NCBI RefSeq assembly: GCF_022539405.1 | Contig: NZ_CP054394.1 | Span: 3,159,833-3,223,832 of the forward strand | Direction of reading: 5' to 3' | DNA: 64,000 nucleotides | Origin: Natranaerofaba carboxydovora | Lineage (GTDB): Bacteria; Bacillota; Natranaerobiia; Natranaerobiales; Natranaerofabaceae | Part shown: one piece after another, positions 20,017 through 30,770 of the stretch | Position numbering within the stretch: the stretch's first letter is position 1 | Layout: every line of letters begins with the position of its first letter | Made by a program: the position numbers and the translations under genes | Notes under the pieces: model-generated | What the model was told of the DNA's origin: nothing | The model's database searches: none | What the model saw: only the letters and a program-made list of their open reading frames with translations

Positions 20017-20265
20017 ATGGCTGTTTTGGACATAAAGAAGGCTAACAAACGTTGTGTCGGGCTTAGAGAAACTGAAAAAGCAATTGAGAGCGAGAAAGCT
20101 AGAAAGGTTTTTATAGCCAGAGATGCTGAGGATAAGATTAAAAAACCAGTAGAAAATAAATGTAAAAATAAAGGAATTAAATTTGAGTATGTAGATACAA
20201 TGCAGGAGATAGGAGAAGCATGTGACATTTATAGAGGGGCTTCAACTGCAGCTATTTTGAAATAG
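20017..20265 (+). CDS. rplGB: L7Ae-family ribosomal protein (YbxF type)
   Basis: 82 residues, one L7Ae/L30e domain, a kink-turn RNA-binding fold. Seen are KRCVGLRETEKAIESEKARKVFIARDAE and the GACDIYRGAS-like C-terminal segment (EACDIYRGASTAAILK). In Bacillus the gene between rpoC and rpsL (ybxF/rplGB) encodes a K-turn binder associated with ribosomes, and the place here is the same. The ATG at 20017 follows GAGAGGAGGCG; the frame continues upstream to 19951, overlapping the rpoC stop, but without a ribosome site. Confidence 0.9.
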   Translation: MAVLDIKKANKRCVGLRETEKAIESEKARKVFIARDAEDKIKKPVENKCKNKGIKFEYVDTMQEIGEACDIYRGASTAAILK

Positions 20266-20278
20266 TTTTAAAAATAAA

Positions 20279-20312
20279 CTAGACCTCTATATAAATAGAT
20301 ATAGAGGTCTAG
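20279..20312. repeat. Perfect 13-bp hairpin between the L7Ae gene and rpsL
   Basis: CTAGACCTCTATA pairs with TATAGAGGTCTAG around an eight-base loop. No T run follows, so it is not a normal intrinsic terminator on the + strand. It could be an RNA-processing site or a leader element for rpsL. Confidence 0.7.
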
Positions 20313-20391
20313 GAGATTTTCAATCTGTTTAGATTTAAACGCATTTAAATAAGTTAGCATTAGTGTTGTGCGACAAAAAGGAGGTGGAGGC

Positions 20392-20763
20392 ATGCCAACA
20401 ATAAACCAGATGGTCAAAAAGGGAAGAAAAAAGATGGAAAAGCAGTCTAACTCTCCAGCATTAAATGACTGTCCTCAAAGAAGAGGTGTTTGTACCAGGG
20501 TCTCTACAACCACACCCAAAAAACCTAACTCAGCTTTGAGGAAAATAGCAAGGGTTAGACTTACTAACGGTGTAGAAGTAACTGCTTATATCCCTGGAAT
20601 TGGCCATAATTTGCAGGAACACTCAGTAGTTCTTGTAAGAGGAGGACGTGTTAAGGATCTTCCTGGTGTTAGGTATCAGGTAGTAAGAGGCTCTCTTGAT
20701 ACGGCTGGCGTAGAAAATAGAGGGCAAGGTAGATCAAAATATGGTACTAAGAAAAAAGAATAG
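20392..20763 (+). CDS. rpsL: Ribosomal protein S12
   Basis: 123 residues. Decoding-centre protein. [11 protein letters not shown] at the start, [12 protein letters not shown] and [12 protein letters not shown] are wild type at the residues linked to streptomycin resistance. The ATG at 20392 follows AAAGGAGGTGGAGG; the longer frame from 20368 includes the ribosome site and was rejected. Confidence 0.97.
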   Translation: MPTINQMVKKGRKKMEKQSNSPALNDCPQRRGVCTRVSTTTPKKPNSALRKIARVRLTNGVEVTAYIPGIGHNLQEHSVVLVRGGRVKDLPGVRYQVVRGSLDTAGVENRGQGRSKYGTKKKE

Positions 20764-20897
20764 TTACTAATTAGTATTGAGAGTCAATGTATATATTAAA
20801 GTATATTAGTACTCTTTACAGAAAATGATTAAATAATGTAATTGACATAAAGAAGGTTTATTTTTTTGGGCATATTTTGAAAGGAGGGTGATGAGAA

Positions 20898-21368
20898 GTG
20901 CCAAGAAAAGGTCCGGTACCAAAAAGAGAAGCTACCCCAGATCCTGTTTTTAATAGTAGGTGGGTATCAAAATTTATTAATAAAATAATGCTTGATGGAA
21001 AGAAAAGCCTTTCACAAAGGATCTTTTATAATGCTATGGATAGGGTGAGAGAAAAAACTGGCGAGGACCCACTTGAGGTTTTCGAAACAGCGATTAAAAA
21101 TGTGATGCCAGTATTAGAAGTTAAACCCAGGCGAGTTGGTGGAGCAACCTACCAGGTGCCAATTGAGGTTAGCCCTGATAGAAAACAAGTACTTGCTATT
21201 CGCTGGCTAGCGAATTATGCTAAAGAGCGCAGCGAGAAGACTATGGAAGAAAGGCTTGCAGGTGAGATAATAGATGCATATAATGAAGCTGGTGGAGCTA
21301 TCAAAAAGAAAGAAGATACACACAAAATGGCAGATGCAAACAAAGCGTTCGCACACTACCGCTGGTAA
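20898..21368 (+). CDS. rpsG: Ribosomal protein S7
   Basis: 156 residues. It nucleates the 30S head and contacts E-site t[22 protein letters not shown] start, [17 protein letters not shown] in the middle, and the FAHYRW C-terminus are typical. GTG start after AAGGAGGGTGATG. A 134-base AT-rich gap with no clear promoter precedes it. Confidence 0.97.
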   Translation: MPRKGPVPKREATPDPVFNSRWVSKFINKIMLDGKKSLSQRIFYNAMDRVREKTGEDPLEVFETAIKNVMPVLEVKPRRVGGATYQVPIEVSPDRKQVLAIRWLANYAKERSEKTMEERLAGEIIDAYNEAGGAIKKKEDTHKMADANKAFAHYRW

Positions 21369-21398
21369 ATTTTTTAGAGCAAATGAGGGGGGATACTA

Positions 21399-23486
21399 AT
21401 GGGCAGACAATTTTCCCTAAAGAAAACACGTAACATCGGTTTGATGGCTCATATAGATGCAGGGAAAACAACTGTTACAGAGAGAATTTTATTTTATTCT
21501 GGTAGAGTTCATAAATTAGGTGAGACCCATGATGGTGCTGCTACCATGGATTGGATGGACCAGGAGCAGGAAAGAGGTATTACCATTACCTCTGCGGCTA
21601 CTACATGTCAATGGCGAAATCATCGAGTGAATATCATTGATACGCCAGGGCACGTTGATTTCACTGTAGAGGTTGAAAGGTCCTTGCGCGTTCTAGACGG
21701 TGCTATTGGAGTCTTTTGCGCTAAAGGGGGCGTTGAGCCCCAGTCTGAAACTGTATGGAGACAGGCTGACAAATATGGTGTGCCAAGACTGGCCTTTATA
21801 AATAAGATGGATATTGTTGGTGCCGACTTTTACAACGTAGTAGAGATGATGAAAGAACGTCTTCAAGCAAATGCAGTACCGATTCAACTACCCATAGGAA
21901 AAGAAGATCATTTCACTGGAGTTATAGACCTGGTTACAATGAAAGCTTACGCTTATAAAGATAAGCTTGGAATGGAAAGAGAAGAAATTGATATTCCAGA
22001 AGACATGCAGGATAAAGCTGAAGAATATAGAGAAAGCCTAGTAGAATCAGTTTCAGAAGTTGACGATGAATTGATGGATAAGTATCTAGAAGGTGAAGAA
22101 GTTACAGAAGATGAGATCAGAAAAGCCCTAAGAGAAGGGTGCATCTCAAATGATATAACTCCAGTCTTGTGTGGTTCAGGCTATAAAAACAAAGGAGTTC
22201 AGCTTTTAATAGATGCAGTTATTGATTACTTGCCTTCCCCGGTGGATGTGCCACCAATTGAAGGTATTATTCCTTCAAAAGATGTAGTAGAAGGTGAAGA
22301 GGAAAAGGACAAAAGGATCAGTAGTGATGACGAACCATTTAGCGCTCTTGCTTTTAAGATAATGACAGATCCTTATGTAGGAAAGTTGTGCTTTTTCAGA
22401 GTATATTCGGGCACTATTAAATCAGGGTCTTATGTCTTTAATCCAGTCAAAGGTAAAAAAGAAAGAGTTGGCAGGATACTACAGATGCATGCTAACCACA
22501 GAGAAGAAAGAGACGTTGTTTACACTGGAGACATCGCAGCGGCTGTAGGATTCAAGGATACTGCCACAGGTGATACTCTTTGCGATGAAAAGAACCAAAT
22601 TATCCTAGAATCAATGCAGTTCCCTGAGCCTGTTATATCTGTTGCAATTGAACCTAAAACAAAAGCTGACCAAGAGAAAATGTCAACTTCACTGTACAAA
22701 TTGTCTGAAGAGGACCCAACATTCAAAACTTATACTGACGAGGAAACCGGTCAGACAATCATATCAGGTATGGGAGAGCTACACCTTGAGGTTATCACAG
22801 ATAGGCTTCTTAGAGAATTTAAAGTAGAAGCAAATGTGGGTAAACCTCAGGTAGCATACAAAGAGACAATCAAAAAACCTGCCAAGGCAGAAGGTAAATT
22901 TATCCGCCAGTCTGGTGGTAGAGGACAATATGGTCATGTTTATATCGAAATTGAGCCACGAGAAAGAGGCGAAGGATATCAATTTGAAGATCAAATTGTA
23001 GGTGGAGTCATACCAAAAGAGTATATACCTTCTGTAGATCTTGGTATTAGAGAAGCTTTGGAAAATGGTGTTTTAGCTGGATACCCAATAATGGATGTTA
23101 AGGTCAGGCTGTATGATGGATCTTACCACGAAGTTGACTCTTCAGAAGGGGCATTCAAAATTGCAGGTTCTATGGCCCTTAAGGATGCAGTAAAAAAAGC
23201 TGATCCATGCTTACTAGAACCTATTATGAAAGTTGAAGTTATTTGCCCTGAAGAGTATATGGGGGATGTAATGGGAGATATAAACTCCCGTAGAGGTCAG
23301 ATCGAAGGAATGGAAGACAGAGCTGGTGCCAAAGTCATTACGGCTTATGTTCCACTTGCTGAAATGTTTGGTTATGCCACTGAACTTAGATCAAGAACTC
23401 AAGGAAGAGGAACCTATTCTATGGAATTCTCACATTATGATGAGCTTCCAAATAGTGTTGCATCTGAACTTATAGGCCAAAAATAA
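21399..23486 (+). CDS. fusA: Elongation factor G
   Basis: 695 residues. GTPase that drives translocation. G1 AHIDAGKTT is at residues 17-25, G3 is DTPGHVDF, and G4 is NKMD. Domain IV includes the loop [16 protein letters not shown] and the C-terminal Leu/Ser-rich end. The ATG follows GAGGGGGGATACTA. It stands in the str-type order rpsL-rpsG-fusA-tuf. Confidence 0.97.
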   Translation: MGRQFSLKKTRNIGLMAHIDAGKTTVTERILFYSGRVHKLGETHDGAATMDWMDQEQERGITITSAATTCQWRNHRVNIIDTPGHVDFTVEVERSLRVLDGAIGVFCAKGGVEPQSETVWRQADKYGVPRLAFINKMDIVGADFYNVVEMMKERLQANAVPIQLPIGKEDHFTGVIDLVTMKAYAYKDKLGMEREEIDIPEDMQDKAEEYRESLVESVSEVDDELMDKYLEGEEVTEDEIRKALREGCISNDITPVLCGSGYKNKGVQLLIDAVIDYLPSPVDVPPIEGIIPSKDVVEGEEEKDKRISSDDEPFSALAFKIMTDPYVGKLCFFRVYSGTIKSGSYVFNPVKGKKERVGRILQMHANHREERDVVYTGDIAAAVGFKDTATGDTLCDEKNQIILESMQFPEPVISVAIEPKTKADQEKMSTSLYKLSEEDPTFKTYTDEETGQTIISGMGELHLEVITDRLLREFKVEANVGKPQVAYKETIKKPAKAEGKFIRQSGGRGQYGHVYIEIEPRERGEGYQFEDQIVGGVIPKEYIPSVDLGIREALENGVLAGYPIMDVKVRLYDGSYHEVDSSEGAFKIAGSMALKDAVKKADPCLLEPIMKVEVICPEEYMGDVMGDINSRRGQIEGMEDRAGAKVITAYVPLAEMFGYATELRSRTQGRGTYSMEFSHYDELPNSVASELIGQK

Positions 23487-23546
23487 AAGGAAAGTGCGAA
23501 ATTAACAAACTAACAAAAAACTATATTGTGTAAGGAGGTAATATTT

Positions 23547-24749
23547 ATGGCGAAGCAAAAATTTGAAAGGACAAAACCGCACGTAAATATAGGTACAATA
23601 GGTCACGTAGACCACGGAAAGACGACATTGACGGCAGCGATAACCAAGGTTTTATCATCCGCAGGAAGCACAGAGGTAAAAGCCTTTGATGAGATCGATA
23701 GGGCGCCAGAGGAGAAAGAAAGAGGAATAACCATAAGTACAGCTCACGTGGAGTATGAATCAGACAATCGTCACTATGCCCACGTAGACTGTCCAGGTCA
23801 CGCGGACTATGTAAAGAACATGATCACAGGTGCAGCACAGATGGACGGTTCAGTAATGGTGGTAAGTGCGGCAGACGGTCCGATGCCTCAGACAAGAGAG
23901 CATATTCTACTATCCCGTCAGGTAGGGGTACCATATATAGTAGTATTCTTGAACAAGGCAGACATGGTAGATGACGAAGAACTACTAGAACTAGTAGAGA
24001 TGGAAGTAAGAGACCTACTAAGCGAGTATGACTTTGATGGAGACGAGGCTCCTGTGATAACGGGCTCAGCACTTCAGGCATTAGAATGTGGATGCGGTAG
24101 CCGTGACTGTGAAGCATGCGGTCCTATACTAGAACTGATAGATGCAATAGACGAGTATATTCCTACGCCAGAGCGTGACACAGATAAGCCATTCTTGATG
24201 CCAATAGAGGATATATTCAGCATAACTGGACGTGGCACAGTGGCTACAGGCAGAGTAGAAAGAGGCAAAGTAAACGTAGGAGATGAGATAGAGATAGTAG
24301 GAATGTCAGACCGTCCAAAGAAGACGGTAGCAACTGGAGTAGAGATGTTTAGGAAGCAGATGGACTATGCAGAAGCAGGAGACAACATTGGGGCACTGAT
24401 GAGAGGTATAGATAAAGAACAAGTAGAGCGTGGTCAGGTATTAGCTAAGCCAGGGAGCATAAAGCCTCATACCCACTTTAAGGCAGAGGTTTATGTCTTG
24501 AAGAAAGAAGAGGGAGGTCGTCATACGCCGTTTTTCACGGGTTATCGTCCTCAGTTCTACTTCAGGACGACAGACGTTACCGGAGTAGTAGACCTGCCAG
24601 AGGGTGTAGAGATGGTAATGCCTGGAGATAACGTAGAGATGGAGATAAAGCTAATAACTCCAATAGCTATCGAAGAGGGGCTGAGATTTGCTATTCGTGA
24701 AGGTGGCCGCACAGTTGGTGCAGGAGTAGTTGCTAGTATTATAGAGTAA
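23547..24749 (+). CDS. tuf: Elongation factor Tu, copy 2
   Basis: Same 400-residue protein as at 7425-8627, including the [13 protein letters not shown] insert. About ten silent base differences were counted by eye; five of them are clustered around 24443-24474. The near-identity begins exactly at the ATG and ends a few bases after the stop, so flanks are unrelated. ATG at 23547 after TAAGGAGGTAATATTT; seven in-frame upstream codons to 23526 overlap the ribosome site. Confidence 0.98.
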   Translation: MAKQKFERTKPHVNIGTIGHVDHGKTTLTAAITKVLSSAGSTEVKAFDEIDRAPEEKERGITISTAHVEYESDNRHYAHVDCPGHADYVKNMITGAAQMDGSVMVVSAADGPMPQTREHILLSRQVGVPYIVVFLNKADMVDDEELLELVEMEVRDLLSEYDFDGDEAPVITGSALQALECGCGSRDCEACGPILELIDAIDEYIPTPERDTDKPFLMPIEDIFSITGRGTVATGRVERGKVNVGDEIEIVGMSDRPKKTVATGVEMFRKQMDYAEAGDNIGALMRGIDKEQVERGQVLAKPGSIKPHTHFKAEVYVLKKEEGGRHTPFFTGYRPQFYFRTTDVTGVVDLPEGVEMVMPGDNVEMEIKLITPIAIEEGLRFAIREGGRTVGAGVVASIIE

Positions 24750-24776
24750 AAACTCATACTGTTTAAGATATAAAGA

Positions 24777-24817
24777 ATGAGGAGTTTAGGTTATTACCTG
24801 CTTCTCCTCATTTTTTT
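24777..24817 (+). terminator. Terminator after tuf copy 2
   Basis: ATGAGGAG (24777-24784) pairs with CTCCTCAT (24804-24811), followed by a T7 run. It ends the str-type transcription unit before rpsJ. Confidence 0.85.
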
Positions 24818-24865
24818 GTCTTATTGGTTAATGGAATATGGAAGTATAAGGAGGGAAAGGTTTAG

Positions 24866-25174
24866 ATGGCCAAACAAAAGATTCGAATTAGGCTTAAAGC
24901 TTTTGATCATGTGGTTTTAGATCAATCTTCAGAAAAGATTGTAGAGACTGCTAAGAGAACTGGAGCCAACGTAAGTGGCCCCGTACCGCTGCCAACTGAC
25001 AAAAGTGTGTATACTGTTATTCGAGCACCCCATAAATTTAAGGATTCTAGAGAACAATTTGAGATGAGAACGCACAAAAGATTGGTAGATATATTAGATC
25101 CCACATCAAAAACTGTTGATGCACTAATGAGATTAGACCTTCCATCTGGTGTGGATATCGAAATCAAACTGTAA
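24866..25174 (+). CDS. rpsJ: Ribosomal protein S10 (NusE)
   Basis: 102 residues. 30S head protein and partner of NusB in antitermination. [15 protein letters not shown] start and the [21 protein letters not shown] segment are characteristic. The ATG follows AGGAGGGAAAGG. First gene of the S10 cluster; no clear promoter was found in the 48 bases after the tuf terminator. Confidence 0.97.
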   Translation: MAKQKIRIRLKAFDHVVLDQSSEKIVETAKRTGANVSGPVPLPTDKSVYTVIRAPHKFKDSREQFEMRTHKRLVDILDPTSKTVDALMRLDLPSGVDIEIKL

Positions 25175-25223
25175 ATTAACGCTGGTTATAACTAGCGCTT
25201 TGGATTGTTAGGAGGTGTAAAGG

Positions 25224-25859
25224 ATGAAGAAGGCAATTATGGGTGAGAAGCTTGGGATGACCCAAATATTCAAAGAGGACGGAGAACTAGTTTCGGTAAC
25301 AGTTATTCAAGCGGGTCCATGCCCGGTAGTTCAGAAGAAAACTGAAGAATATGATGGCTATAAAGCTGTTCAGCTTGGATATAAAAAAACCAAAAATCAT
25401 AGAGTGAACAAACCAACTAAGGGACATTTCGATAAAGCAGGTGTGGACTATATGAAGCACTTGGCTGAGTTTAGGCTAGAAGATGCAGATGAATATGAAA
25501 TAGGGCAAGAGCTTAAAGTAGATCAATTTAAAGCAGGGGATATAGTCGATGTTACAGGAACTTCAAAGAGTAAGGGCTATCAAGGAACTGTGAAAAGATT
25601 TGGACAGTCAACAGGACCCAAGACACATGGTTCAAGACACTATAGAAAACCTGGCTCTATAGGAGCAATGGGTGATTTTAGAGTTTATAAGAATCAAAAA
25701 ATGCCAGGAAGAATGGGCGGCGACACAGTTACCGTACAAAATCTAGAAATAGTAGACATTGACCCAGAAAAGAATGTAATACTAGTTAAAGGTGCCCTGC
25801 CTGGACCAAAAAGAAGCCTGGTAAAAATAGTTGACGGCGTTAAAGCAGAAACATCATAA
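25224..25859 (+). CDS. rplC: Ribosomal protein L3
   Basis: 211 residues. It reaches the peptidyl-transferase centre. KKAIMGEKLGMTQIF start and the loop region RKPGSIGAMGDFRVYKNQKMPGRMGG-type sequence are present; the Gln that is methylated in some bacteria lies in this loop area. ATG after TAGGAGGTGTAAAGG. A small palindrome (CGCTGGTTATAACTAGCG, 25181-25198) lies just upstream. Confidence 0.97.
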   Translation: MKKAIMGEKLGMTQIFKEDGELVSVTVIQAGPCPVVQKKTEEYDGYKAVQLGYKKTKNHRVNKPTKGHFDKAGVDYMKHLAEFRLEDADEYEIGQELKVDQFKAGDIVDVTGTSKSKGYQGTVKRFGQSTGPKTHGSRHYRKPGSIGAMGDFRVYKNQKMPGRMGGDTVTVQNLEIVDIDPEKNVILVKGALPGPKRSLVKIVDGVKAETS

Positions 25860-25911
25860 GTTAAGTTCATTAGGGTAGTTACTGACAGTGAAGTCAGAAA
25901 GGAGGAATAGC

Positions 25912-26535
25912 ATGCCTAAAGTGGCTCTTTATAATAAAGAAGGCGAAGAAGTCGGAGACATTAACCTTGTCGATGAAATCTTTGCTGCTGAGATAAAAGA
26001 AGATGTGATGCACGATGTAGTTAATATGCAGCTTGCATCAAAAAGAAGAGGGACAGCTTCTGCCAAAAAAAGAGGAGAAGTTAGAGGCGGAGGCCGTAAG
26101 CCATACCGTCAAAAAGGTACTGGCAGAGCACGTGCTGGTACAACAAGATCACCTTTATGGGTAGGGGGGTCAGTAATCTTTGGCCCAAAGCCTAGAGATT
26201 ATTCATATAAGCTGCCCAAAAAAGTTAAGAGAAAAGCATTAAAGTCTGCTTTAAGTGCTAAACTTAGAGACGGGGAACTTGTAGTAGTAGACAGCTTTGA
26301 ACTAGATCAGCCAAAAACTAAAGAGGTAGTAGGTCTACTAGAAAATCTAAAGGTTAACAAAAAGGCAATGCTTGTAACAAAAGGTTCTGACAAAAATGTA
26401 TATAAATCCTCAAGGAATATACCTGGAGTTAGATCAATAGAAGCAGACAATATTAATGTCTATGACATTTTAAAGTATGATCACTTAATTTTAACTAAAG
26501 ATGCAGTTAACCGTATCGAGGAGGTGTTTTGCTAA
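25912..26535 (+). CDS. rplD: Ribosomal protein L4
   Basis: 207 residues. Lines the exit tunnel; in some bacteria represses the S10 operon. GEVRGGGRKPYRQKGTGRAR is the tunnel loop, in wild-type form at the usual macrolide-resistance site. The ATG at 25912 follows AAAGGAGGAATAG; the frame extends to 25888 without support. Its TAA shares a base with the rplW ATG. Confidence 0.96.
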   Translation: MPKVALYNKEGEEVGDINLVDEIFAAEIKEDVMHDVVNMQLASKRRGTASAKKRGEVRGGGRKPYRQKGTGRARAGTTRSPLWVGGSVIFGPKPRDYSYKLPKKVKRKALKSALSAKLRDGELVVVDSFELDQPKTKEVVGLLENLKVNKKAMLVTKGSDKNVYKSSRNIPGVRSIEADNINVYDILKYDHLILTKDAVNRIEEVFC

Positions 26536-26816
26536 TGGATCCTCGAGATGTAATTATAAGACCTTGGATTACTGAGAAAAGTACTGAGGAGATTGAAGAC
26601 AACAAATATACTTTTGTAGTTGACAAGAAAGCTAATAAAACACAGATAAAACAGGCCGTTGAGAAATTGTTCGAGGCTGATGTCAAAAAGGTAAGAACAA
26701 TGAATATGACAGGAAAGCCAAAGCGCCTTGGTAGGTATGAAGGTAGAAGGCCAGATTGGAAAAAAGCAATTGTAGTTCTAAAAGAAGACTCTAAACCAAT
26801 TAAGATATTTGAATAG
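26535..26816 (+). CDS. rplW: Ribosomal protein L23
   Basis: 93 residues. Sits at the tunnel exit and docks trigger factor and SRP. DVIIRPWITEKSTEE start and YTFVVDKKANKTQIKQAVE are typical. ATG at 26535 overlaps the rplD stop by one base (TAATG); ribosome site GAGGAGGTG lies in the rplD end. Confidence 0.96.
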   Translation: MDPRDVIIRPWITEKSTEEIEDNKYTFVVDKKANKTQIKQAVEKLFEADVKKVRTMNMTGKPKRLGRYEGRRPDWKKAIVVLKEDSKPIKIFE

Positions 26817-26850
26817 AATTTTGGAGAGTCGTTAAGGAGGGAATAGGAAG

Positions 26851-27690
26851 ATGGCTTTAAAAAGATTTAAACCCACCTCTCCCGGTAGACGTTTTATGAC
26901 AGTAGTAGAAAAGCCAGAGACTGCCAAAAAAGAACCGGAAAAGTCTTTACTTGAACCGCTTAAAGAAAAAGCGGGAAGAAATAGTAGAGGCACAATATCT
27001 GTAAGGCATCAGGGTGGAGGACATAAAAGAAAATATAGAATTATTGATTTCAAAAGAGATAAAGAACAAGTTCCTGCAAAGGTGGCAGCAATTGAATATG
27101 ACCCCAATCGTTCTGCATATATTGCACTTCTAAACTATCTTGATGGTGAGAAAAGATATATATTAGCACCGCTAGGATTAAAAGTGGGAGATCAAGTGGT
27201 TAGTGGACCGAGTGCTGACATTAAGCCTGGAAATGCCAAGAAACTAAAAGATATTCCTACTGGTGTATTAATTCATAACGTCGAGCTAAAACCTGGAAAA
27301 GGTGGACAATTAGCTAGATCAGCTGGTACAGCGTGTCAACTGGCTGCAAAAGAAGGTAAATATGCTCACGTAAAATTACCTTCAGAAGAAGTGAGATTAG
27401 TGCTTTTAGAATGTAAAGCTACTATAGGTCAAGTAGGGAATGTAGAACACGAAAACCAAAGCATAGGTAAAGCTGGTAGAAGTCGCTGGCTAGGTAGAAG
27501 GCCAACGGTACGCGGGGTAGTAATGAATGCAGTTGACCACCCGCATGGTGGAGGAGAAGGGAAAACTCCAGTTGGACGTGTAAGCCCAATGACACCATGG
27601 GGACAAAAATCAAAAGGTTATAAAACCAGAAGAAAAGCAAAGCCTAGTGATAAATACATTGTTCGCAGTCGCCATAAGAAGAAAAAATAA
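26851..27690 (+). CDS. rplB: Ribosomal protein L2
   Basis: 279 residues, standard. Needed for subunit joining and peptidyl transfer. The conserved His lies in [13 protein letters not shown] near residue 230. [12 protein letters not shown] and the lysine-rich C-terminus are present. ATG after AAGGAGGGAATAGGAAG. Confidence 0.97.
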   Translation: MALKRFKPTSPGRRFMTVVEKPETAKKEPEKSLLEPLKEKAGRNSRGTISVRHQGGGHKRKYRIIDFKRDKEQVPAKVAAIEYDPNRSAYIALLNYLDGEKRYILAPLGLKVGDQVVSGPSADIKPGNAKKLKDIPTGVLIHNVELKPGKGGQLARSAGTACQLAAKEGKYAHVKLPSEEVRLVLLECKATIGQVGNVEHENQSIGKAGRSRWLGRRPTVRGVVMNAVDHPHGGGEGKTPVGRVSPMTPWGQKSKGYKTRRKAKPSDKYIVRSRHKKKK

Positions 27691-27741
27691 GTTTGTCTTA
27701 TTAGAGGCTATTTAATACAAGAAGGGAAGGGAGGTAAAATT

Positions 27742-28026
27742 ATGGGTCGCTCCTTAAAAAAAGGTCCTTTTATAGATGACCATTTGCTAAAAAAAGTTAG
27801 GAAAATGCAGAAGGAGAAAAAGAAACAGGTTATTAAAACCTGGTCAAGACGTTCGATTATTTTGCCCGAAATGGTAGGGTTTACAATAGCTGTCCATGAT
27901 GGCAGAAAACACGTGCCTATATATATATCTGAAGATATGGTAGGCCATAAGCTAGGTGAGTTTGCGCCAACCCGTACTTTCAGGGGACACGGTGACCATA
28001 CAGAAAGATCCACTGCCCTTAAATAA
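27742..28026 (+). CDS. rpsS: Ribosomal protein S19
   Basis: 94 residues. 30S head protein contacting S13. [13 protein letters not shown] start and the [15 protein letters not shown] motif are typical. ATG after GGGAAGGGAGGTAAAATT. Confidence 0.97.
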   Translation: MGRSLKKGPFIDDHLLKKVRKMQKEKKKQVIKTWSRRSIILPEMVGFTIAVHDGRKHVPIYISEDMVGHKLGEFAPTRTFRGHGDHTERSTALK

Positions 28027-28055
28027 ACATGTGAAAGATAAGGAGGGAATTGAGA

Positions 28056-28397
28056 ATGGAAGCTAAAGCAAAAGCCAGGTATGTGCGGGTTGCTCCAAGA
28101 AAAGCCAGGGAAGTTATGGATTTAGTTAGAAATAAAAATGCAGAAGAAGCAAAAGGTCTTTTGAAGCTTTCTACTAAAAAATCAGCACGGATTTTGGAGA
28201 AACTTCTAGACTCCGCATGTGCTAATGCGGAAAATAATTTTGAAATGGATCCTGATAATTTATATATAGCAAAAGGTTGGGTCGACGAAGGACCAACTCT
28301 AAAAAGATTTCGTCCCCGTGCTATGGGTAGAGCAACTCCGATAAATAAGAAAACAAGTCATATAACTATGGTTGTAAAAGAAAAAAAGGAGGGATAA
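28056..28397 (+). CDS. rplV: Ribosomal protein L22
   Basis: 113 residues. Its beta hairpin ([18 protein letters not shown], near residues 88-105) lines the exit tunnel and is wild type in form. ATG at 28056 after AAGGAGGGAATTGAGA; the frame starts at a TTG at 28050 in that ribosome-site region, which was rejected. Confidence 0.96.
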   Translation: MEAKAKARYVRVAPRKAREVMDLVRNKNAEEAKGLLKLSTKKSARILEKLLDSACANAENNFEMDPDNLYIAKGWVDEGPTLKRFRPRAMGRATPINKKTSHITMVVKEKKEG

Positions 28398-28401
28398 AAA
28401 C

Positions 28402-29079
28402 TTGGGAAATAAAGTAAGCCCAATAGGACTGCGTCTGGGAATTATACGTGACTGGGATGCTAACTGGTTTGCAGATAAAGATTACCAAGAACTTCTTCAT
28501 GAGGATTTAAAAATAAGAGACTATATTGAAAACAATTTAGAAAACTCAGGTGTAAGCAAAGTGAAAATTGAACGTGCTGCGAATAGAGTTCGGATTACAG
28601 TCCACACTGCTAAACCTGGTATGGTAATCGGTAAAGGTGGAAGTGGTGTTGAGAAGCTAAGACATGATTTAGAAAGTTTGACAGAGAAAAAAGTACACAT
28701 TAATGTCATGGAAATTAAAAGTCAAGAACTAGATGCTAACCTGGTAGCAAGTAATATTGCTCAAGCTCTAACCAGACGTGTTGCTTTTAGAAGGGCCATG
28801 AAACAGGCAGTTGGACGTGCGATGAGAGCCGGAGCTGAGGGAATAAAAGTTATGTGTAGCGGCCGCTTGGGTGGTTCTGACATGGCAAGAAAAGAATGGT
28901 ATACAGAAGGGACCGTTCCTCTTCATACTTTAAGAGCAGACATTGACTACGGCATGGCAGAAGCCCATACAACTTATGGAAGAATAGGTGTTAAATGCTG
29001 GATTTATAAAGGAGAAGTATTACCTGAACTAGAGACAGAGGCTACTGAAAAAGCGAGTGAAAAAGAAGGAGGCAGATAA
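28402..29079 (+). CDS. rpsC: Ribosomal protein S3
   Basis: 225 residues. mRNA-entry protein with an N-terminal KH domain; the [15 protein letters not shown] loop is the KH GXXG motif. [18 protein letters not shown] start is typical. Start is TTG at 28402 after AAGGAGGGATAAAAAC. The C-terminus is a short acidic/lysine tail. Confidence 0.97.
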   Translation: MGNKVSPIGLRLGIIRDWDANWFADKDYQELLHEDLKIRDYIENNLENSGVSKVKIERAANRVRITVHTAKPGMVIGKGGSGVEKLRHDLESLTEKKVHINVMEIKSQELDANLVASNIAQALTRRVAFRRAMKQAVGRAMRAGAEGIKVMCSGRLGGSDMARKEWYTEGTVPLHTLRADIDYGMAEAHTTYGRIGVKCWIYKGEVLPELETEATEKASEKEGGR

Positions 29080-29081
29080 CA

Positions 29082-29516
29082 ATGCTAATGCCTAAACGTA
29101 CAAAGTTTCGCCGTTATCAAAGAGGCAGAATGAAAGGCAAAGCAAAAGGTGGAAAAGAAGTTGCCTTTGGTGAATATGGTCTACAAGCCCTAGAACCTGC
29201 ATGGATAACAAGCAGGCAAATTGAGGCTGCCAGGGTTGCAATGACTAGATATATAAAACGCGGAGGAAAAGTTTGGATTAAGGTTTTTCCAGACAAACCA
29301 TATACAATGAAACCAGCCGAAACAAGAATGGGTGGTGGAAAAGGTACACCGGAAGAGTGGGTTGCAGTTGTAAAACCAGGTAGAATTATGTTTGAGCTTG
29401 CCGGTGTTGGTGATGAAGTTGCAAGGGAGGCTATGAGATTAGCATCCCATAAACTGCCAATCAAAACTAAGTTTGTAAAAAGAGAAACCTTTGGTGGTGA
29501 TGATGATGAAAGCTAA
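29082..29516 (+). CDS. rplP: Ribosomal protein L16
   Basis: 144 residues. Contacts A-site t[19 protein letters not shown] start and [12 protein letters not shown] are typical. ATG at 29082 is nine bases after AGGAGG; the ATG at 29088 would be fifteen bases away. Its 3' end overlaps rpmC by eleven bases. Confidence 0.96.
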   Translation: MLMPKRTKFRRYQRGRMKGKAKGGKEVAFGEYGLQALEPAWITSRQIEAARVAMTRYIKRGGKVWIKVFPDKPYTMKPAETRMGGGKGTPEEWVAVVKPGRIMFELAGVGDEVAREAMRLASHKLPIKTKFVKRETFGGDDDES

Positions 29517-29703
29517 AGAAATAAGAGAACTAACAAACCAAGAATTAGATAAAAAGTTAGACGAATTGAAAGATGAATTATTTAACCTTAGATTCCAATC
29601 TGCTACTGGCCAAGTTGAAAACCCGATGCGAATTAGGCAGGTTAAAAAAGAAATAGCTAGAGTAAAAACAATTATCAGAGAAAGGGAATTAAACACAGGT
29701 TAA
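29506..29703 (+). CDS. rpmC: Ribosomal protein L29
   Basis: 65 residues. Small helical protein at the tunnel exit. [17 protein letters not shown] start and the [16 protein letters not shown] helix are typical. Three ATGs occur in a row (29500, 29503, 29506); only 29506 is in frame with the usual MKAKEIRE start and it lies six bases after GGTGGTG within rplP. Confidence 0.93.
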   Translation: MKAKEIRELTNQELDKKLDELKDELFNLRFQSATGQVENPMRIRQVKKEIARVKTIIRERELNTG

Positions 29704-29717
29704 AGGAGGGATAATGT

Positions 29718-29975
29718 TTGGAAAGAAGCAATCGCAAAGTTAGAGTAGGTAAAGTTGTAAGTGATAAGATGGATAAAACTAGGGTAGTTGCAGTAGAAGG
29801 TTTTATAAAACACCCTTTATATAAAAAACGAATAAAAAGAACCAAAAAGATGAAAGTTCATGATGAGAATAATGAAACAAGACAGGGCGATACGGTAAGA
29901 ATTATGGAAACTAGACCAATCTCAAAAGATAAAAGATGGCGCTTGGTCAATGTAGTTGAAAAAGCCAAACTATAA
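29718..29975 (+). CDS. rpsQ: Ribosomal protein S17
   Basis: 85 residues, OB-fold 16S rRNA binder. [20 protein letters not shown] start and the [11 protein letters not shown]-like end ([14 protein letters not shown]) are typical. Start is TTG at 29718 after AAAGGAGGGATAATG. Confidence 0.95.
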   Translation: MERSNRKVRVGKVVSDKMDKTRVVAVEGFIKHPLYKKRIKRTKKMKVHDENNETRQGDTVRIMETRPISKDKRWRLVNVVEKAKL

Positions 29976-30028
29976 CGTCCTGTTTATCCTCGCCGAAGTT
30001 TACATGAGTGAAGAAAGGGGGAACTAAT

Positions 30029-30397
30029 ATGATCCAACAGGAGTCTACACTAAAAGTTGTTGATAACTCCGGGGCAAGAAAAGTTAAATGTATAAAAGTC
30101 CCCGAGGACTCAATGAAAAAATATGCCAATATTGGCGACGTAATAGTGGCTTCTGTTAAAGAAGCTACACCGGGTGGAACAGTTAAAAAAGGTGAAATAG
30201 TACGTACAGTGATAGTCAGAACAAAATCAGGGATTAGAAGAAAAGATGGTTCATATATAAAATTTGACGAAAACGCGTGTGTATTAATTAATAATGAAAA
30301 AGATCCAAGAGGGACCAGAATATTTGGTCCGGTGACCAGGGAACTAAGAGAGAATAACTATATGAAAATAATATCTCTTGCTCCTGAGGTACTGTAG
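30029..30397 (+). CDS. rplN: Ribosomal protein L14
   Basis: 122 residues. Forms an intersubunit bridge. [18 protein letters not shown] start is invariant-like. ATG at 30029 after AAGGGGGAACTAAT; the upstream in-frame TTG/ATG extension to 30008 covers the ribosome site and was rejected. Confidence 0.97.
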   Translation: MIQQESTLKVVDNSGARKVKCIKVPEDSMKKYANIGDVIVASVKEATPGGTVKKGEIVRTVIVRTKSGIRRKDGSYIKFDENACVLINNEKDPRGTRIFGPVTRELRENNYMKIISLAPEVL

Positions 30398-30416
30398 GAA
30401 GAGGGAGGTGTAACAG

Positions 30417-30740
30417 ATGGGCAAAGCCAAAATTCATGTTAGAGAAGGTGACACGGTAGTAGTCCTTTCAGGTAAAGACAAAGGCAAAAAAGGAAAAGTG
30501 CTTAGAGGGTTCCCTTCAGAAGAGAAAGTGCTTATAGAGGGTGTTAACATGATAAAAAAACATACCCGTCCTAGTCAACAAAACCCTCAGGGGGGTATTG
30601 TGGAGCAAGAAGCTCCTATATATGCGGACAAAGTAATGTTGTTTTGTTCAAAATGCGATCGCCCGGTTAGAACTGGAAAGAAAGTGACGGATGCGGGTGA
30701 AAAAGAAAGAATATGCAAGAAGTGTGGCAAGTCACTGTGA
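30417..30740 (+). CDS. rplX: Ribosomal protein L24
   Basis: 107 residues. Assembly-initiating 50S protein with a KOW segment (GDTVVVLSGKDKGKKGKVL). Its C-terminus has two CxxC pairs (CSKC and CKKC), a zinc-ribbon-like tail. ATG after GAGGGAGGTGTAACAG. Confidence 0.96.
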   Translation: MGKAKIHVREGDTVVVLSGKDKGKKGKVLRGFPSEEKVLIEGVNMIKKHTRPSQQNPQGGIVEQEAPIYADKVMLFCSKCDRPVRTGKKVTDAGEKERICKKCGKSL

Positions 30741-30770
30741 TAAGTAGTCATAGGAAAGGAGGCGAGTTTT

